DNA of 64,000 bases from NCBI GenBank assembly GCA_963843525.1, contig CAWJKM010000007.1, positions 620,001 to 684,000 of the forward strand. The letters are read 5' to 3'. The stretch comes from DATJPR01 sp963843525. GTDB lineage: Bacteria > Bacteroidota > Ignavibacteria > UBA10030 > UBA6906. A model generated the notes under the pieces. It did no database searches. It was not told the DNA's origin and worked only from the letters and a program-made list of their open reading frames with translations. Of the stretch, positions 35,758 to 44,909 are shown one piece after another (within the stretch, counting starts at the first letter, position 1; every line of letters starts with the position of its first letter). The translations under genes were made by a program, and so were the position numbers.

Positions 35758-36455
35758 CCATGCAGGGGACGGTGCCGTCGGAGAAGGAAGTCGTGGAGGC
35801 TCTGCTTTTTGCCACGGACGAGCCGCTCTCGCTCCGCCAGATCAGCGAAATCATGAGCCCCGAACGGGTGGAAAACGTTCGGCCCGTCTCACCCGAGACG
35901 ATCCTGGGCGTGATCGAGGAGTTGAACCGGGAATACGGCCAGGCCGGCAGGGCGTTCCGGATTGTGAAGATCGCCGGGGGGTACCAGTTTGCAACACAAC
36001 CCCAGTTCGGGGTCTGGCTCGGGCGAATGGTCCGGGAAAAATCGAAGCGTAAACTTTCCTCGTCGGCGCTGGAGAGCCTCGCGGTTATCGCGTATAAGCA
36101 GCCGGTGACGAAGCCGGAGATTGAGGCGATCCGCGGGGTGAACGCAGATTATGTGCTGCGCTCCCTGATGGAACGGAACCTTGTCACCGTCGTCGGCAGG
36201 GCTGCCTCGCCGGGGCGGCCGTTGCTGTACGGGACCACACGCGACTTCCTGAAACACTTCGGTTTGAATGATCTGTCTGAACTTCCCAAGCCGCGGGAAA
36301 TCAACGAACTGATGGCGGAAGCGGAGTATGAAGTGGAAAAGCGTCTCCTGAAGGAGATGGAGGAGAAGCAGCGGAAAGAAGAAGACGGGTTGGACATCGA
36401 GCAACACGAATTGCAGCCCGAGCCCGGGGACCCCGGGAAAGGGGAACACGAATGA
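35754..36455 (+). CDS. scpB: Segregation and condensation protein B
   Basis: A 233-residue partner of ScpA and SMC with two winged-helix domains: VVEALLFATDEPLSLRQI at the start, and LSSSALESLAVIAYKQPVTK followed by IEAIRGVNADYVLRSL in the second. The C-terminal 40 residues are acidic and rich in Glu and Lys, beyond the folded part. ATGA overlaps on both sides. Confidence 0.94.
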   Translation: MTMQGTVPSEKEVVEALLFATDEPLSLRQISEIMSPERVENVRPVSPETILGVIEELNREYGQAGRAFRIVKIAGGYQFATQPQFGVWLGRMVREKSKRKLSSSALESLAVIAYKQPVTKPEIEAIRGVNADYVLRSLMERNLVTVVGRAASPGRPLLYGTTRDFLKHFGLNDLSELPKPREINELMAEAEYEVEKRLLKEMEEKQRKEEDGLDIEQHELQPEPGDPGKGEHE

Positions 36456-37222
36456 AAACACGAATACCACGCTCCGGCGAAGAGGTCAGGCTCAACCGGT
36501 ACTTGAGCATGGCCGGGCTGACTTCCCGCAGGAAAGCGGAGGAGCTTATCCTCGGCGGTAAGGTGCGGGTGAACAGGGTCGTCGTCCAGACCCTGGGGAC
36601 CAAAGTCCGTCTTCAGGGAGATCGCGTCACGGTGGACGGCAAGCCGGTATCACCTTCCCAGGATTCCGTGTATCTCGTCCTCAACAAGCCGAAGGATACG
36701 ATTACCACGATGTCGGATGAACGTGGCCGCCATACCGTCATGGAACTCGTGAAATCGCATCAGCGGGTCTATCCCGTCGGACGGCTTGATCGGAACACCA
36801 CAGGCGTCCTGTTGTTGACGAACGACGGCGCATTCGCCCACGGGATGATGCACCCCCGCAGGCAAATTCCCAAATCGTATCACGTCAGCATCGATACTCC
36901 GTTGAAGCCCGCGCACGCGAATGCGCTCGCCCGGGGTGTCGTCCTGGAGGATGGGAAGACGGCGCCGGCGGAAATTCTCCTCCTCCCCGGCGGAAAGGGA
37001 CAGGAAATTGGCGTCGTCATCCATGAGGGAAGAAACCGTCAGGTCCGGAGAATGTTCGAACATTTTGGGTACGATGTGAGGAAGCTCGACCGCGTGGCGT
37101 ACGGACCCGTCACCAAAAGTGGTCTTGCACGGGGAGAGAGCCGGAGCCTCACAAAACTCGAGGTAAGGCGTCTGAAAGAACTTGCCGGGGTCGATGATGA
37201 ACTCTCTTCTTTGCAGATGTGA
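36452..37222 (+). CDS. rluB: Pseudouridine synthase, RluB-type
   Basis: A 256-residue rRNA pseudouridine synthase. The S4 domain is LNRYLSMAGLTSRRKAEELI. The catalytic region has PVGRLDRNTTGVLLLTND with the active-site aspartate, and EGRNRQVRRMFEHFGYDV closes it. The scpA-scpB-rluB order is common in bacteria and supports RluB (23S rRNA) rather than RsuA. It is the second such enzyme in the window. Confidence 0.92.
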   Translation: MKTRIPRSGEEVRLNRYLSMAGLTSRRKAEELILGGKVRVNRVVVQTLGTKVRLQGDRVTVDGKPVSPSQDSVYLVLNKPKDTITTMSDERGRHTVMELVKSHQRVYPVGRLDRNTTGVLLLTNDGAFAHGMMHPRRQIPKSYHVSIDTPLKPAHANALARGVVLEDGKTAPAEILLLPGGKGQEIGVVIHEGRNRQVRRMFEHFGYDVRKLDRVAYGPVTKSGLARGESRSLTKLEVRRLKELAGVDDELSSLQM

Positions 37223-37276
37223 CCGGTTGCAGTTCATCACTCCCGCCGGCCTCGGCGGATCGACGGAGGTCCGACC

Positions 37277-38329
37277 ATGCGCCCCGTGATTCGTTTCGCA
37301 TTCCTCTCGTGCATCGCCGCGTTCTTCGCATCCTGTTCCACGACGGTCCCGGTCAGTTCCCGGACTCCCTTTGCCGACGGACGGTATGATTCGGAATTCC
37401 CCTCGACTCCCGTCTCTTCCTACATCGATCGGATTGGCGAATCCGTCCAACGCATCAATGCCATCGCGTACTACAAGACGTATTTTTTCAGTCCGCAGGA
37501 ACGATTCCGGTCTGCCGATATCAACGACGCGATAATAAAGGCGCACGATCATGACGCGGTGTACTCCAACACATCGACCTCAGGGACAGCCACGGTGATT
37601 ATGTCAGGCGCCCGGAGAATCGCGCTGTTGACCTGCGCCCACGTGGTGTCTTTCCCCGAGACCCTGCTGACCTATTTTCCCGGGCCGGACCGGAAACCAA
37701 GCGAGTATGTCGCGTCGGTGTCAGTCCTCAAACGCACCGCCCTCTATGTGGCCACTCTCCCGGAAGGGGGGACCATCGAGGTCCTGGCCATTGATCCGTC
37801 CGTGGATCTCGCCGTCGTGGGTCATGCCTTTGATGTGTCGCAACAACTTCTCCCTCCCGTCTTCGGATACCCGCTCGGAAATTCGGAGGAACTCGACTGG
37901 GGGACGTTTGTGTACCTGTTTGGATTCCCTTCCGGCAACAAGGTCCTGACGAAGGGGATTGTCAGTAGTCCGAACAAGGACAGGAGACACTCCTTTATAG
38001 TCGATGCCGTCTTCGGACGGGGGTTCAGCGGCGGCATCTGTCTGGCCTTGCGCGACGGAGTCCCGAATTTCGAATTGGTGGGGCTGGTCAAAATGGTTCC
38101 CGCCCATACAAGCTACGTCCTGACCCCGGGACGCCAAAACGAACCCGACGAGATTGACCTGGATTTCCCCTACACCGGTCAGATTTACGTGGAGAGGAGG
38201 ACGGAAATCGAGTACGGAGTGATTCAGGCGATATCCGCAGAGACCGTCCGGGAGTTTCTCGAGTCGCATCAATTGGATCTATCGCAGATGGGGTACGCCA
38301 TTGACCGTTCGTTCTTTGAGAAGAACTGA
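37277..38329 (+). CDS. Trypsin-like serine protease domain lipoprotein
   Basis: A 350-residue exported protein with a lipoprotein signal; the likely lipidated cysteine is residue 20 (FFASC). A chymotrypsin-like catalytic triad is readable as His122 (LLTCAHVV), Asp177 (DPSVDLAVVG) and Ser251 (GRGFSGGICLA). No PDZ domain is seen. The family is not one I can name; S1-type proteolysis at the periplasmic face of a membrane is the inference. It is followed by a GNAT gene with a 39-base gap, and no functional partner is evident. Confidence 0.7.
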   Translation: MRPVIRFAFLSCIAAFFASCSTTVPVSSRTPFADGRYDSEFPSTPVSSYIDRIGESVQRINAIAYYKTYFFSPQERFRSADINDAIIKAHDHDAVYSNTSTSGTATVIMSGARRIALLTCAHVVSFPETLLTYFPGPDRKPSEYVASVSVLKRTALYVATLPEGGTIEVLAIDPSVDLAVVGHAFDVSQQLLPPVFGYPLGNSEELDWGTFVYLFGFPSGNKVLTKGIVSSPNKDRRHSFIVDAVFGRGFSGGICLALRDGVPNFELVGLVKMVPAHTSYVLTPGRQNEPDEIDLDFPYTGQIYVERRTEIEYGVIQAISAETVREFLESHQLDLSQMGYAIDRSFFEKN

Positions 38330-38371
38330 CGCAGGAACACGCAGTACTCAGGACGGACGGGGAGTCTGTTG

Positions 38372-39193
38372 ATGAACAAGTCGGGAAGGTTCGTCGACCT
38401 TGCACTGGCACGCAGGATCGAGTCGACCGATGCATGGGTGGGATTGGAATCGGTGCGAATCCACCAGCAGTTGCATCCGGAGTCGGGGGCAACCTCACTT
38501 CCCGTGCCCGGGGGATATGCTCTGTTTACCGGCGTTGCTTCCCCGCTCACGCAGGTGCTGGGACTGGGAATGCAGGGTCCGGTGCGCGAAACGGAGATCG
38601 AGGATATGGAGGAGTTCTTTCATGCCCGCGGCGCCGACGTGTCCGTCGAACTCTGCCCGTTTACCGATCGCTCCGTCCTTCCGCTCCTCGGGCTGAGAGG
38701 GTACGTGATGGCAGGGTTCAACAATATGCTGGTTCGCCGGCTGGCTCCACCTGTCCCGACACCGATTCCCGGACAATTCACCGTGCTCCCGTGCACCCCG
38801 TCGGAAGGGGAGCTCTGGGCGCGCACCATCCTGGAGGGGTTTCCCGGTGCCATGGCGAATACCGACGATAACACCTCGGCGCTTCTCAGCCTGTTCCATC
38901 AGCCGGGATCTATTTGTCTCCTTGCCCGCGTCGACGACACACCGGCGGGGGGAGGAGCTCTTTCCGTCCATGAGGGGGTTGCGGCGATGTATGGCGCGAG
39001 CACGATTCCCGCATTCCGCCGTCGCGGTGTCCAGACAGCCCTCATCCGCGCTCTCGTCGTCGAGGCTATCGATGCTGCATGCGATGTCGTCTATACGCTG
39101 ACCGACCCTGGCTCCACTTCCCACAGAAACCTTGAACGTCAGGATTTCCGTCTCGCCTACACTCGCGTCACAGTACGAAAGTCGTTTTCTTGA
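38372..39193 (+). CDS. GNAT-family N-acetyltransferase
   Basis: A 273-residue protein. The C-terminal half (about 125-270) is a GNAT domain with the acetyl-CoA loop STIPAFRRRGVQTALIRAL and a final segment DPGSTSHRNLERQDFRLAY, typical of these enzymes. The N-terminal half is a degenerate related fold. The substrate is unknown. I use the ATG at 38372; a TTG one codon earlier is open. Confidence 0.83.
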   Translation: MNKSGRFVDLALARRIESTDAWVGLESVRIHQQLHPESGATSLPVPGGYALFTGVASPLTQVLGLGMQGPVRETEIEDMEEFFHARGADVSVELCPFTDRSVLPLLGLRGYVMAGFNNMLVRRLAPPVPTPIPGQFTVLPCTPSEGELWARTILEGFPGAMANTDDNTSALLSLFHQPGSICLLARVDDTPAGGGALSVHEGVAAMYGASTIPAFRRRGVQTALIRALVVEAIDAACDVVYTLTDPGSTSHRNLERQDFRLAYTRVTVRKSFS

Positions 39194-39274
39194 GACTATC
39201 GTCTCTTTTTGCTACCATGGTATCATGCTGCCTTCATCCTGGCGGATTCCTCCCTTCTCAACCGGACTTACATC

Positions 39275-39937
39275 ATGGCTCACAAAGTTTCCAGTTTCTT
39301 CAGCGAAGAAGACCTGCAACGCATCAAAGCTGCAGTCCAGGAAGCGGAATTGAAAACATCCGGGGAAATCGTCCCCTATGTCGTTGACCGCAGCGGTGAG
39401 TACGAAGAAGCCCAGTGGAAAGGCGCGGCCATGACGAGTGCCCTCATTCTTGCGCTCTTTGTGCTCTATCATGCCAGTTCGTTCTGGTGGATTCCACTGA
39501 CCTATGCACAGATGGCCAGTGTGGTTCTGGTGATGGGATTTGCCGCTTTCTTTTTCGTCAAATGGAATCCTGCGGCTCAACGTCTCCTTGCCGGCCACCG
39601 GCTGATTGAGCGTCGGGTCGGACAACGCGCTGCCGAGGCGTTCGTGAGTGAGGAGGTGTTCCAGACGAAAGAGAGGACCGGGATCCTGCTTTTTCTCAGC
39701 CTGGTGGAGCATCGCGTACTGGTCATGGGGGATAGCGGGATCAATGCCAAGGTGAAGCAGGAAGAATGGACCGGGATCGTGGAGAGGATTGTCGCAGGGA
39801 TTCGTTCGGGCAAACCTGCAGACGGGCTTATCGATGGGATTCGCCGGTGCGGGGAACTCCTCCAGCAGCACGGAGTGGCCAGGCGTTCCGACGACAAGGA
39901 TGAACTTCCGGATTCGCTCCGGATGAGCGATCGCTGA
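39275..39937 (+). CDS. TPM-domain membrane protein
   Basis: A 220-residue protein with a TPM (TLP18.3/Psb32/MOLO-1) type fold interrupted by two hydrophobic helices (about 50-100). The start FSEEDLQRIKAAVQEAELKT is typical, as is the later LFLSLVEHRVLVMGDSGI. The ATG at 39275 (MAHKVSSFFSEED) is chosen; an earlier one at 39209 has no family support. It pairs with another TPM gene downstream, as in the lemA-ygcG clusters of Bacteroidota, but no lemA gene is present here. Confidence 0.82.
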   Translation: MAHKVSSFFSEEDLQRIKAAVQEAELKTSGEIVPYVVDRSGEYEEAQWKGAAMTSALILALFVLYHASSFWWIPLTYAQMASVVLVMGFAAFFFVKWNPAAQRLLAGHRLIERRVGQRAAEAFVSEEVFQTKERTGILLFLSLVEHRVLVMGDSGINAKVKQEEWTGIVERIVAGIRSGKPADGLIDGIRRCGELLQQHGVARRSDDKDELPDSLRMSDR

Positions 39938-40017
39938 ACATCAAGCTCGTTGCTCCAGTTCACCTGGAGTCGACGGGCCTCCTCCCTTTGCCGCAACTCA
40001 AACCGGTGTGGCCCAGC

Positions 40018-40923
40018 ATGCTGCGTATCTCCAGAAGTCTTATCCTCGTTGGTGCTTTCCTTGCCTGCACGGCAGGGGGATTCGCGGATACCCCCGTCCC
40101 GTTCCTCGGAGGACGGGTCAATGATACCGCCGGCATGCTCTCCAGCAGTACGGTGCAGGACCTTGAAGCCACCCTGAAAGCACACCAGGACTCGACATCC
40201 AACCAGGTTGTCGTCCTGACGATCCCCTCGCTCGAAGATGGAGAAAGCATCGAGGAGTTTTCCATTCGTGTGGCCGATACGTGGAAGATCGGACAGAAAG
40301 GAAAGGACAACGGCGTTTTGCTGGTGATCTCGCGGGACGATCACAAAGTGAGGATCGAGGTGGGTTCAGGTCTGGAAGGCGCGTTGCCGGATATCACCTG
40401 CGGAAGCATCATCCGTCATGAGATCATTCCTCCTTTCAAGACACAGGATTTCGATGGAGGAGTGAAGGCAGGGGTGAACGGCATCCTCGCTGCAATTCGG
40501 GGAGAGTATCACGCAGATGAAGAATCGACGTCAAGTGACATGGGCGTGATGGGCATCCTCTTCTTCAGTGTGTTCTTCCTGGTCACGGTCGGGATCTTTA
40601 CGCTGGTCGGACTCGTGTCCCCGGGAAAAGTGGGCTGGTTCCTCTACGTCTTTCTGATTCCCTTCTGGGGGGCGTTCCCAATGGCAGTCTATGGGGCGAT
40701 ACCCGGAATGGTCCTGTTGGGAAGTTATATATTGTTCTTTCCCATTATCCGGCTTTTCCTTCCAAAGACCGCGGTCGGGAAAAACCTTGGCAAATGGGCG
40801 GCAACCTCTTCCGGGGGGAGTCGATCCGGCTCCTCAGGCTGGAGCTCTTCATCCAGCGGCTCGTCGGGTTTCTCCGGCGGGGGAGGCGGTTTTTCAGGTG
40901 GAGGAGCTTCCGGATCGTGGTGA
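40018..40923 (+). CDS. YgcG-like TPM-domain protein with a Gly/Ser-rich tail
   Basis: A 301-residue exported membrane protein. It has a signal peptide (to about GGFAD), then a TPM domain (VNDTAGMLSSSTVQDLEATL, then GQKGKDNGVLLVISRDDHKV). Two or three membrane helices follow (about 185-250), and a C-terminal tail of Gly and Ser repeats ends GASGSW. Such tails are usual in YgcG proteins. The start is the ATG at 40018. It is the second gene of the TPM pair; function is unproven, though TPM proteins are linked to membrane stress and to photosystem repair in plants. Confidence 0.86.
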   Translation: MLRISRSLILVGAFLACTAGGFADTPVPFLGGRVNDTAGMLSSSTVQDLEATLKAHQDSTSNQVVVLTIPSLEDGESIEEFSIRVADTWKIGQKGKDNGVLLVISRDDHKVRIEVGSGLEGALPDITCGSIIRHEIIPPFKTQDFDGGVKAGVNGILAAIRGEYHADEESTSSDMGVMGILFFSVFFLVTVGIFTLVGLVSPGKVGWFLYVFLIPFWGAFPMAVYGAIPGMVLLGSYILFFPIIRLFLPKTAVGKNLGKWAATSSGGSRSGSSGWSSSSSGSSGFSGGGGGFSGGGASGSW

Positions 40924-41044
40924 ATCGCTGCAACAATCATCCCGCCCCGGGAAGAGTTGAGCACCCCACGTTTTCAATGGGAACCCATGACATGTACTGA
41001 CTCCGGGGTTCGGGCTGCGTACTCTGACCTCCAGACAGGAGAAC

Positions 41045-41494
41045 ATGATTCTCGACACCCTTGATCAGATCCGAAAGTATTCGGGCACACTCGCGCTATT
41101 TCATGAAGCGGTTGCCTTTCTGGAAAATGCCGACCTTTTGGCGCTTCCAGAGGGGAAAATCGAGATCCGGGGTGACTCACTGTATGCAACAGTGACGAAT
41201 AAGCAGGGAAAGGGGATGGCGGAAGCGTTCCTGGAGGCCCACCGGCGATACGCCGACATCCATATTCTCCTCTCCGGCGAAGAACAAATCGGCTGGCGCC
41301 CCGTAAACCTATGTACGGGGCAGAAAGGGCCTTACGAACCGGCCACGGACGTCATGTTTTTCGATGACAGTCCTCTTCTCATCGCAGATCTGAAGCCGAA
41401 GATGTTCGCGGTGTTCCTCCCCCACGATTGTCACGCACCCATGATTTCCGGGGGAATTATCCACAAGATTGTCATGAAATTGTTGTTGGGATGA
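41045..41494 (+). CDS. YhcH/YjgK/YiaL family protein (DUF386)
   Basis: A 149-residue cupin-like protein of the EbgC/YhcH family. YADIHILLSGEEQIGWRPV is the family core with a metal-binding histidine, and FAVFLPHDCHAPMI carries further histidines. Known members are sugar-related: EbgC is a beta-galactosidase subunit, and YhcH lies with sialic-acid genes. No sugar operon is beside it here. AGGAG lies 5 bases before the ATG. Confidence 0.86.
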   Translation: MILDTLDQIRKYSGTLALFHEAVAFLENADLLALPEGKIEIRGDSLYATVTNKQGKGMAEAFLEAHRRYADIHILLSGEEQIGWRPVNLCTGQKGPYEPATDVMFFDDSPLLIADLKPKMFAVFLPHDCHAPMISGGIIHKIVMKLLLG

Positions 41495-41557
41495 CTCACC
41501 CTCGGTTGCTGCCCTTTGTTCTACTCTCAACGGTGTTTCCTCATTGGAGCCAGACTG

Positions 41558-44002
41558 ATGTCAGAGTCCATCGCTCGTCGCATCTGGATTGCACTCCTCG
41601 TCGGCACGGCAGGGATCATCGCTTTTCTCCTGCTGGCCGAGGGGGTCTCACCCGGGGCCTCGATTGACCTTCGTCTTACCGACCGCCAGGTTCGGGACAG
41701 TGCAGCGGTGTTTATGCGAACGCTCGGGTACCGGGTCGATTCGTTGACTCAGGACGCGTGGCTGATGGTGGACCCGAGCACAACCCTGTATCTCCAGGAC
41801 CGGTACGGCATTCCCCGATCCAATGCCATCATCCGGAGCGATACCCTCCCGGTCCACTTCTGGTTTGTGTCCTGGTATGATAGAAACCTTTCCAACAGCC
41901 AGAACCCGGAGCATTTTACCGTCTACATGTCACCGGGCGGGAAAATACTGCGGTACAATCATGAGATTCTCGATACCGTCTCCCTCCCCACGGTCAGTGC
42001 CGATCAAGCCAGAATTCTTGCTGAACGATCACTTGCGCGTTTTCATCAGGATTTCCCAGAGTACAGGTTGAAATCTTCCTCCGATATCACCCTCCCGCAT
42101 CGGGTTGATCACCGGTTTACGTATGTGCGGAGTGTCGAGGGGATGGACCTCACGCTTCTCGCCCGGGTCCAAGGCGATGAGGTCGCCGAAGTTCGCTGGA
42201 ACGCCGAACTCAGCAGGTCGTTCAATGCGGCTTTCAGCAATCATGTGACGACTGCAACGCTGGTGGTCACTGCCTCGATGGTTGCCAATTTCCTCCTCTT
42301 CTTCTTTATTGTCATCCTTTTCCTCAAGAAGTACCACGAGGGGGAAGTCGGGACGCGCACGGCGTTGCTTGTGCTCCTCGGGTATTTTCTCGTCAGCATG
42401 TTTTTTATTCTCAACCAGTACCGTGGAGTTGGCGCATCGACACAGATCGGTGACCTCAATAAGGCCTATGTCCGGCTGATCAGTGTTCTTATGTGGGTCT
42501 TTGTCCTTCAGATGTTTCTGGGCGTTCTGGTGTTCTCGGCATGGAGCGTCGGTGAATCTTCTTCGCGCGGCGTCTGGTTCAGTAAGATGACCTCCATGGA
42601 TGCCCTGCTGTCGATGAAATACTTCACGAAAAACGCCGGTGAATCCATCCTGCGGGGATATGGCTGGGCTTTCGGTGTGCTTGGCCTGCATGCGTGCCTC
42701 CTCTACTTCCTCACAAGGAGTGGGACCTCGCTCTATATCCGGGATCTCGAGGGGATGCCTGAGGCATTTCTGCCCGGAATTCAGCCCCTGCTCGCAGGTT
42801 TCGTTTCCGCATTGTTCGGAGAAATCGTGTACAGGTTGTTCTTCCTCTCATACTTCAATGAAAGGACAAATCGTCGTTGGGTCGGCATCCTGTTCTCGAT
42901 CGTCGTTTGGTGCCTGACGGCGCGATGGTCGTGGGATACTCCGTTTGGCTCCATGACCCCCGTGTGGCAGACGGTTGTGATGGCAGCGTACGGAGGGCTC
43001 TTTGTGTGGCTCTTCCTGGAATACGATCTTCTCACGGCGATCATGGCACACTTCGTCATCGTCGCGTCCGGAGCGGCTATTCCATTGTTGTATTCCTCAG
43101 GCAATGCCATGAGTCCGGATCGTTGGATTTTCTGGAGCGGGTTGGCGATCCCCTTTGTTGTGGGGGTGGGAGGACTCATCCGCGGAAAGCAATTTGAGTT
43201 TACTCCCGAGTTGATGCCGACGCATATTCAACGGATCAGTGAGCGCGTTCGGATGGCGAAGGAGTTGGAGATCGCCCGCACGGTGCAAATGAGTCTGTTG
43301 CCCAAGCACGATCCGGAGGTCGAGGGGTGCGACATCGCCGGATTGTGCATCCCGGCCCTGGAGGTGGGAGGCGACTATTTCGATTTTGTGCGACTCGGTC
43401 CCAAGAAGCTGGGCATTGCGCTGGGCGACGTTTCGGGGAAAGGGGTCCCTGCGGCGATCTACATGACCTTGACAAAGGGGATCCTTCAGTCGAATGCGGA
43501 GGACAATGTCACTCCCAAAACCGTTCTCTCAAAGGTGAACAGCTTAATGTACCGGACAATTGAACGGAATTCCTTTGTGAGCATGCTCTATGCGGTCCTG
43601 GACACAGAGAACGGCACGTTGAAATTTGCCCGCGCGGGCCAGTGCCCGATTCTCCTTACCGCAAGCGCCGGAGGCGAAGAGGAGTTCCTCACGACCCGGG
43701 GAATGGCCCTTGGTCTTGAAGGAGGGGAGACATTCAACAGCGTGCTCGAAGAGAAGGAGCTCTCTCTCCGTCCGGGCGAGGTGATGGTTTTTTATACCGA
43801 CGGATTCACCGAAGCGATGAATTCCCGCGGCGATGAGTTCGGAGAACAGCGGCTTATGGAGACTGTCCGGGGTCACCGTATGGAACGAGCGGAAAAAATA
43901 ATTGAATCCATTGTGGAAGATGTCAGGGCATTCACGGGCAGTATGCCGCAGCACGATGACATGACCATTGTGGTCCTGAAAGTGCTCGCTCGTTCATTGT
44001 AG
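41558..44002 (+). CDS. Membrane SpoIIE/RsbU-type PP2C phosphatase with a CPBP-like membrane domain
   Basis: An 814-residue protein in three parts. A signal-anchor helix (10-27) and an extracytoplasmic part (about 30-230) come first. A polytopic part (about 235-545) contains LFGEIVYRLFF (Glu422, Arg426) and LTAIMAHFVIV (His498), which resemble the ExxxR and Hxxx motifs of CPBP intramembrane proteases. The doubled Glu and the usual middle His are missing, so protease activity is doubtful. A cytoplasmic SpoIIE phosphatase (about 570-814) follows, with Asp606 in GGDYFD, Asp624 in GDVSGKGVPAA and the final HDDMTIVVL. GGAG precedes the ATG by 8 bases. It probably senses envelope signals and dephosphorylates an anti-sigma-factor antagonist; none is encoded nearby. 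Confidence 0.85.
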   Translation: MSESIARRIWIALLVGTAGIIAFLLLAEGVSPGASIDLRLTDRQVRDSAAVFMRTLGYRVDSLTQDAWLMVDPSTTLYLQDRYGIPRSNAIIRSDTLPVHFWFVSWYDRNLSNSQNPEHFTVYMSPGGKILRYNHEILDTVSLPTVSADQARILAERSLARFHQDFPEYRLKSSSDITLPHRVDHRFTYVRSVEGMDLTLLARVQGDEVAEVRWNAELSRSFNAAFSNHVTTATLVVTASMVANFLLFFFIVILFLKKYHEGEVGTRTALLVLLGYFLVSMFFILNQYRGVGASTQIGDLNKAYVRLISVLMWVFVLQMFLGVLVFSAWSVGESSSRGVWFSKMTSMDALLSMKYFTKNAGESILRGYGWAFGVLGLHACLLYFLTRSGTSLYIRDLEGMPEAFLPGIQPLLAGFVSALFGEIVYRLFFLSYFNERTNRRWVGILFSIVVWCLTARWSWDTPFGSMTPVWQTVVMAAYGGLFVWLFLEYDLLTAIMAHFVIVASGAAIPLLYSSGNAMSPDRWIFWSGLAIPFVVGVGGLIRGKQFEFTPELMPTHIQRISERVRMAKELEIARTVQMSLLPKHDPEVEGCDIAGLCIPALEVGGDYFDFVRLGPKKLGIALGDVSGKGVPAAIYMTLTKGILQSNAEDNVTPKTVLSKVNSLMYRTIERNSFVSMLYAVLDTENGTLKFARAGQCPILLTASAGGEEEFLTTRGMALGLEGGETFNSVLEEKELSLRPGEVMVFYTDGFTEAMNSRGDEFGEQRLMETVRGHRMERAEKIIESIVEDVRAFTGSMPQHDDMTIVVLKVLARSL

Positions 44003-44383
44003 CACGGAACCTGCGCTCATGGCGGCCGGACGCGAAAGGAGGGGCGATTCTCTCCGTTTTCATATTGCGACTCTGTACCTGAGAGATCAAACCTCAGACA
44101 TTTCAGGGATGTCCAAGGAAAGTGCCTTCGACGTTTTCATCAACGCTGTGCACCCGCAATGGCTTTACGGCGCGACGGAGGTCTGGAGAAACCCCGACAG
44201 ATCGATTGAAACGACTTGCGCCGGGGAGATGTAAACACTATTAAGACAAGATACTTACAGGCTGAGGTTAAGTGAATTTACCCGGCTCCAATTTCCTGAG
44301 GCTCGCGATAAAGCGCGTAGTCGACGAACAATCCGGTAGCGCCTCTTGCGCGGAATACCAGGGGTGCGGGGAGGACGTGCACA
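44003..44383 (+). other. 381-base region without a supported gene
   Basis: A 71-codon open frame (44019-44234) has no recognisable similarity and no good ribosome binding site. The part from 44235 to 44383 is locally AT-rich near 44230-44280. Just before lspA there is a small stem (GCGC, 5-base loop, GCGC, near 44340) and a good GGGGAGG. I see no tRNA or clear promoter. Confidence 0.4.
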
Positions 44384-44908
44384 ATGCAGCGATCTAGCCC
44401 CATAGTACGGCACCTCATTCTGGTTCTGATGATTTCCGTCACATGCTTCGGGTGCGATCGTGTGTCGAAAGACCTGGCCCGCGAACGGCTGGAGCCGGGC
44501 GTGCGCCACACGGTGATCGGCGATCTCTTCCGTTTCCAATATGAGGAAAACCGCGGGGGAATGCTCAGCCTTGGCGCGGAGCTCGACCCCGATGAACGAT
44601 TTCTCCTCTTCACTGTCATCGTCGGCACGATGCTCGTCCTCCTGACTGCCTACGCTGCACTGTCTCCCGACCTCCCGCTGATGGAGCGAACAGCAATTGC
44701 AATGATTGTCGGCGGGGGCCTGGGCAATCTTATCGACCGGCTGGCTTACAACGGGGTGGTCATCGATTTCCTCAACGTGGGGATCGGAGGGTTTCGCACT
44801 GCGATCTTCAATGTGGCCGATCTCGCGGTCCTCGGCGGCGCCTGTCTGTTGATCGCCAGCGTGACTCTCCGCATGGTTCGACGCCGTCACCCATCCGACC
44901 CCACCTGA
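44384..44908 (+). CDS. lspA: Lipoprotein signal peptidase (signal peptidase II)
   Basis: A 174-residue inner-membrane aspartic protease that cleaves prolipoprotein signals after lipidation. Four membrane segments are seen. CDRVSKDLARERL near the start is the conserved D-x-x-[ST]-K element, EENRGGMLSLG stands for the usual N-x-G motif, and the catalytic aspartates are Asp118 (GNLIDRL) and Asp146 (FNVADLAVL). At least two substrates are encoded in the window (15678 and 37277). It is followed one base later by the thioesterase. Confidence 0.93.
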   Translation: MQRSSPIVRHLILVLMISVTCFGCDRVSKDLARERLEPGVRHTVIGDLFRFQYEENRGGMLSLGAELDPDERFLLFTVIVGTMLVLLTAYAALSPDLPLMERTAIAMIVGGGLGNLIDRLAYNGVVIDFLNVGIGGFRTAIFNVADLAVLGGACLLIASVTLRMVRRRHPSDPT

Positions 44909-44909
44909 A

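Noticed and set aside
44019..44234. 71-codon open frame before lspA
   Set aside because: No family resemblance, no ribosome binding site, and no codon pattern like its neighbours.
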